Origin: Romboutsia weinsteinii
GTDB taxonomy: Bacteria > Bacillota > Clostridia > Peptostreptococcales > Peptostreptococcaceae
Assembly: GCF_002250835.2 (NCBI RefSeq)
Contig: NZ_NOJY02000005.1
Location: forward strand, 98,536 to 162,535
DNA: 64,000 bases
Direction of reading: 5' to 3'
Shown in pieces: positions 61,243 to 64,000 of the stretch. The notes beneath the pieces are model-generated. The model searched no databases. It saw only the letters and a program-made list of their open reading frames with translations, and was not told the DNA's origin. Numbering within the stretch: position 1 is the first letter of the stretch; every line of letters starts with the position of its first letter. A program made the position numbers and the translations under genes.

Positions 61243-62685
61243 ATGAATATTAAAATTGGAAAAAGTTATTTAGAGGTTTTAGAGAATACAGTAGTAGTGG
61301 CAGCTTTTAAAGAGGAAATAATAAAAAGCAAGCTTGAAGAAATAAACATAATAAGCAAAGAATTTGATGCTAAATATAATAACATTGAAGTTGTAAAAGC
61401 TTTTATTGATGGAAAAATAGTTACTATATGTTTAGTTGGTCTTGGAGAAAAAGAAAAACTAAATGAAGAAAAGCTAAGAGTATTAGGTGGAAGTTTAGTT
61501 AAGAAGTTAAAGAATATAATAAAAAGTAGTACATGTACATCTGATTCTGTAGATGTATTAAATGTAAGTTTAAGTGCAGATTACATAGGTGTTTTAGTAG
61601 AAGGAATGTTACTTGGTAATTATGAGTTTAACAAGTATAAGACTAAAACTTCAGAAGAAAATACAATAGAAACTTTAACAATATATACAGATGAAGAAGT
61701 AGAGAATGAAATTGAAAAAGCAGAAATATTAGCTACATCTACAATAATAGCAAGAGATTTAGTAAATGAGCCTTCAAATGTAATATACCCAGAAACATTA
61801 GCTAATGAAGCTGTAAAGTTAGGTAATGAGTATGGATTTGAAGTTGAAGTATATGAACAAGACAAAATAGAAGAATTAGGAATGGAAGCATTTTTGGCTG
61901 TAGGCAGAGGTTCAAGTAATAAGCCTAGATTTATAGTAATGAGATATATTCAAGATGCTGACAATGAAGATATATTAGGATTAGTTGGAAAAGGTATAAC
62001 TTACGATACAGGTGGATACTCTATAAAGCCTACTGGATCTATGGTTGATATGAAAACTGATATGGGTGGTGCTGCAAGTGTAATTGGAGCAATGTGTGCT
62101 ATAGCTAAAAGTAAACTAAACAAAAATGTAATAGCAGTAGTAGCAGCTTGTGAAAACTCTATATCTGGAAATGCATATAAACCAGGAGATATAATAAGCT
62201 CTATGGCTAAAAAGACTATTGAAGTACTAAATACTGATGCAGAAGGTAGACTTACTTTAGCAGATGCAGTTTATTATATTGTAAATAATGAAAATGTAAG
62301 TAAAGTTGTTGACGTGGCAACTCTTACAGGGGCAGCAGTGGTAGCTCTTGGAAGCGTAGCTACAGCAGTTGTAACTAATAACGATGAATTCTATGAAGAT
62401 GTAAAAGAAGCTGCTGATTTATCTGGAGAAAAAATCTGGAGAATGCCAGTGTTTGATGAATATAAGAAGTTAATAAAAGGATCTGAAGCAGACCTTAAAA
62501 ATAGTGCTGGTAGAGAAGGTGGATGTATAACTGCTGGATTGTTCGTTGGAGAGTTTGTTGGAAATACTCCATGGGTTCACATGGATATAGCTGGAACTAG
62601 TGCATCAAATAAGGCACAGGGATATAAGTCTAAAGGTGGCACAGGAGAAGGTGTAAGAACTTTATACTACTTAGCTACTAAATAA
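61243..62685 (+). CDS. pepA: Leucyl aminopeptidase (M17)
   Basis: A 480-aa cytosolic dizinc aminopeptidase forming hexamers. The N-terminal macro-like domain is variable. The catalytic domain holds LVGKGITYDTGGYSIKP (Lys and Asp metal ligands, near residue 247), VDMKTDMGGAA, ENSISGNAYKPGDI, and the signature VLNTDAEGRLTLADA near 328. YDTGG replaces the more usual FDSGG, a conservative change. The ATG follows AGGGGGTAGGAC. A MarR gene lies just upstream. Confidence 0.96.
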   Translation: MNIKIGKSYLEVLENTVVVAAFKEEIIKSKLEEINIISKEFDAKYNNIEVVKAFIDGKIVTICLVGLGEKEKLNEEKLRVLGGSLVKKLKNIIKSSTCTSDSVDVLNVSLSADYIGVLVEGMLLGNYEFNKYKTKTSEENTIETLTIYTDEEVENEIEKAEILATSTIIARDLVNEPSNVIYPETLANEAVKLGNEYGFEVEVYEQDKIEELGMEAFLAVGRGSSNKPRFIVMRYIQDADNEDILGLVGKGITYDTGGYSIKPTGSMVDMKTDMGGAASVIGAMCAIAKSKLNKNVIAVVAACENSISGNAYKPGDIISSMAKKTIEVLNTDAEGRLTLADAVYYIVNNENVSKVVDVATLTGAAVVALGSVATAVVTNNDEFYEDVKEAADLSGEKIWRMPVFDEYKKLIKGSEADLKNSAGREGGCITAGLFVGEFVGNTPWVHMDIAGTSASNKAQGYKSKGGTGEGVRTLYYLATK

Positions 62686-62705
62686 TACAATAGATTTGAT
62701 TATGT

Positions 62706-62750
62706 AGTTTACCGACATAGTTATATTAAAATATGTCGGTAAACTGTTTT
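62706..62750 (+). terminator. Terminator after pepA
   Basis: Perfect 14-bp stem AGTTTACCGACATA / TATGTCGGTAAACT, then GTTTT. Confidence 0.9.
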
Positions 62751-62764
62751 ATAAAAACATCATA

Positions 62765-62817
62765 ATTAAAATAGAGCATCTTTATAAAACTAATTTATAA
62801 GGATGCTCTATTTTAAT
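62765..62817 (-). terminator. Terminator of the TIGR02206 gene
   Basis: Perfect 16-nt arms (62765-62780 and 62802-62817, core AATAGAGCATC / GATGCTCTATT) with a further inner TTTATAA pairing. On the minus strand it follows the membrane protein gene. Confidence 0.85.
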
Positions 62818-62848
62818 ATGCAATAAAAGTTAACAGGTAAAATCACGT

Positions 62849-63523
62849 CTATCGTTTCTTCTTAAAGCTAAAATTAAACTTATCATAATCATCTTTATTA
62901 AAAATTAAAGATGGTATATACATTATAGTAGTTATGCCAACGAATATAAATATACTTGCTATATTGTTGCTTGAAAAACTATAAGTATAATTTGCTGTAG
63001 TCAATGAGTCTAGCAGGAATATAAATGAAAAATAAAGAGTACACATAAGTAGATTGTCTTTTATAGCATATTTATTAACTTTAAACTTTCTAACCTCACA
63101 CATATAAACCACAGCATAGATAAGGAAAAACTTAGAAGCTATATAAAATATGTGCTCTGTGCTAGGAAATACATATGGAAGTTCCTCAAAGAAAATCAAT
63201 TCACCAATAGCAGAAACTAAGCCCCAAGAGAAAAATACATTAAATAGCTGATACTGCTTAAAAAATAATATAGCTATACACATATAAGCACTAAAGCGAC
63301 TTATGCTAATAGGTAAAGATGTTAAGGTATTGTAGTCGCCTAGATACATAATAGAAGCTTGTTCAAAAAAAATCTCCAAAAAAATTAGTAAGCAGAGAAT
63401 TTTTTCAATCATATAGCTATAAGGTAGCAGGTTTTTTGTAAGTCTAGGACAGAAATATAAAAACAAGGCTAAGATTAAAAGTACTATTAAATGTGCTTTA
63501 GAAAAAAGAAAAGTATGAACCAT
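62849..63523 (-). CDS. TIGR02206 (YwaF) family membrane protein
   Basis: A 224-aa integral membrane protein with about seven helices and a basic C-terminus (DKFNFSFKKKR). LPISISRFSAYMCIAILFFKQYQLFNVFFSWGLVSAIGELIFFEELPYVFPSTEHIFYIASKFFLIYAVVY matches the YwaF/TIGR02206 pattern of short helices with conserved Leu-Pro and His. The function is unknown. The start is the ATG reading MVHTFLFSKAH, 8 nt after GGGAG. The open frame runs 20 codons further without a suitable site. Confidence 0.82.
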   Translation of the reverse strand: MVHTFLFSKAHLIVLLILALFLYFCPRLTKNLLPYSYMIEKILCLLIFLEIFFEQASIMYLGDYNTLTSLPISISRFSAYMCIAILFFKQYQLFNVFFSWGLVSAIGELIFFEELPYVFPSTEHIFYIASKFFLIYAVVYMCEVRKFKVNKYAIKDNLLMCTLYFSFIFLLDSLTTANYTYSFSSNNIASIFIFVGITTIMYIPSLIFNKDDYDKFNFSFKKKR

Positions 63524-63745
63524 ATCATCCGCTCCCACCATATTAATATAATTAGTGTTTATACAATTATATTCTAATTGCATAGATTTGATATAAAATA
63601 TTTTAGATATAATACATTATATTTTCAAAAGCGTAAAATAGAATATTAAAAACTAATCCAAATGTAACAAAATAGAAGAAAAAATAATAAATTATAAGTA
63701 TAAGATTTAGATAGTTTAAAATATCATTTTAAGGAAGTGACTGAT

Positions 63746-64000
63746 TTGAAAAGGACTAATATTCAATCATGTGCTGATGCAGGGACTAAGTACTGTCCAT
63801 GTCATCTTGCATATTCAGGGGACTGTATTAAATGTAGCTTGATACAAGGATGTGAAAATTGTAACTGTGTATGGCAAGGTGTATGTGTTTATAATGAGGT
63901 ACAGCATAATACAAATGAACAAGTTACAGAAAGAGAAGAGTATTTATGTAATATAGTGGATGTAGACGAGATTGGGGAGAGCATATTTCTTGTAAGGATA
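63746..64000 (+). CDS. Cys-rich FAD/NAD-binding oxidoreductase, 5' part (partial)
   Basis: A TTG start 8 nt after AAGGAAG opens 85 codons running off the window. The first 47 residues contain nine Cys (C9, C17, C19, C27, C30, C36, C39, C41, C47), as in CADAGTKYCPCHLAYSGDC and CENCNC, then REEYLCNIVDVDEIGESIFLVRI begins a ferredoxin-reductase-like FAD domain. It resembles clostridial sulfide/dihydroorotate dehydrogenase-like proteins with a Cys-rich head. Metal or Fe-S binding is inferred. The gap 63524-63745 before it is AT-rich with no other gene seen. Confidence 0.75.
   Translation, partial: MKRTNIQSCADAGTKYCPCHLAYSGDCIKCSLIQGCENCNCVWQGVCVYNEVQHNTNEQVTEREEYLCNIVDVDEIGESIFLVRI

Noticed and set aside
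1..64000. tRNA, rRNA, CRISPR, insertion sequence or prophage
   Set aside because: No such sequences, repeat-spacer arrays, transposase or phage-like genes were recognised on either strand.

Overview
The window is about 30% GC, uses ATA/TTA/AGA codons heavily, and almost every gene is preceded by a strong AGGAGG-type ribosome binding site. Gene order and protein sequences point to a spore-forming low-GC Firmicute of the Peptostreptococcaceae (Clostridioides / Paeniclostridium / Romboutsia group). From memory, much of the order follows the Clostridioides difficile chromosome: rnc-radical SAM-smc-ftsY-ylxM-ffh-rpsP, dprA-topA-codY, iscR-iscS-iscU-mnmA-alaS and dacF-M50 protease-scpAB. Sporulation capacity is indicated by a divergent alpha/beta-type SASP and a GerW-family protein. 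This is chromosomal housekeeping DNA. I found no rRNA, tRNA, insertion sequence, prophage or CRISPR array.

Layout. 1-14.2 kb: aroK, efp, an acidic zinc-ribbon protein, rnc, a radical SAM enzyme, smc, the SRP module (ftsY, ylxM, ffh) and the ribosome maturation block (rpsP, khpA, rimM, trmD, rplS, rbgA). 14.4-25.8 kb: brnQ with a CodY-box promoter, rnhB, then a more accessory block on both strands holding a Cys-rich FMN alpha-hydroxy-acid oxidase, the shikimate enzymes aroF and aroQ, and, on the minus strand, a two-component system, an ABC-2 exporter with two permeases, and a CapA-like protein. 25.9-33.4 kb: yraN, a ComM/YifB ATPase, dprA, topA, codY, rarA. 33.4-39 kb: a GNAT protein, a ROK kinase, and the Fe-S operon iscR-iscS-iscU followed by mnmA. 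39-46 kb: a T-box-controlled alaS, ireB, an unnamed 725-aa membrane protein, ruvX, a DUF1292 protein, a Fur-family regulator. 46-53.7 kb: a membrane hydrolase, RNase J, ylbF, a DUF503 protein, SASP, dacF, an M50 protease, scpA, scpB, a DUF454 protein. 53.7-64 kb: a MATE exporter, a four-gene operon (small four-helix His-rich membrane protein, two CydDC-like ABC half-transporters, YgbA_NO Cys-rich protein), DUF2953, gerW, a MarR regulator, pepA, a TIGR02206 membrane protein, and the start of a Cys-rich FAD/NAD-binding oxidoreductase that runs off the end.

The genes connect in several ways. Smc (4 kb) and ScpA/ScpB (52 kb) form one condensin. CodY (31 kb) probably represses brnQ (14 kb) through a box on its promoter. 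IscR has two tandem operator-like sites on its own promoter and heads the cysteine desulfurase/scaffold genes, whose sulfur also serves MnmA. The Fur-like gene has a palindrome over its own -35. The most intriguing candidate for an undescribed system is the 55.3-59.4 kb operon: its small membrane protein carries an H-x13-H pair in the last helix, as in b-type cytochromes, next to CydDC-like exporters and a nitrosative-stress-associated Cys-rich protein. Many start codons were set at an internal codon with a properly spaced ribosome binding site rather than at the longest open frame.
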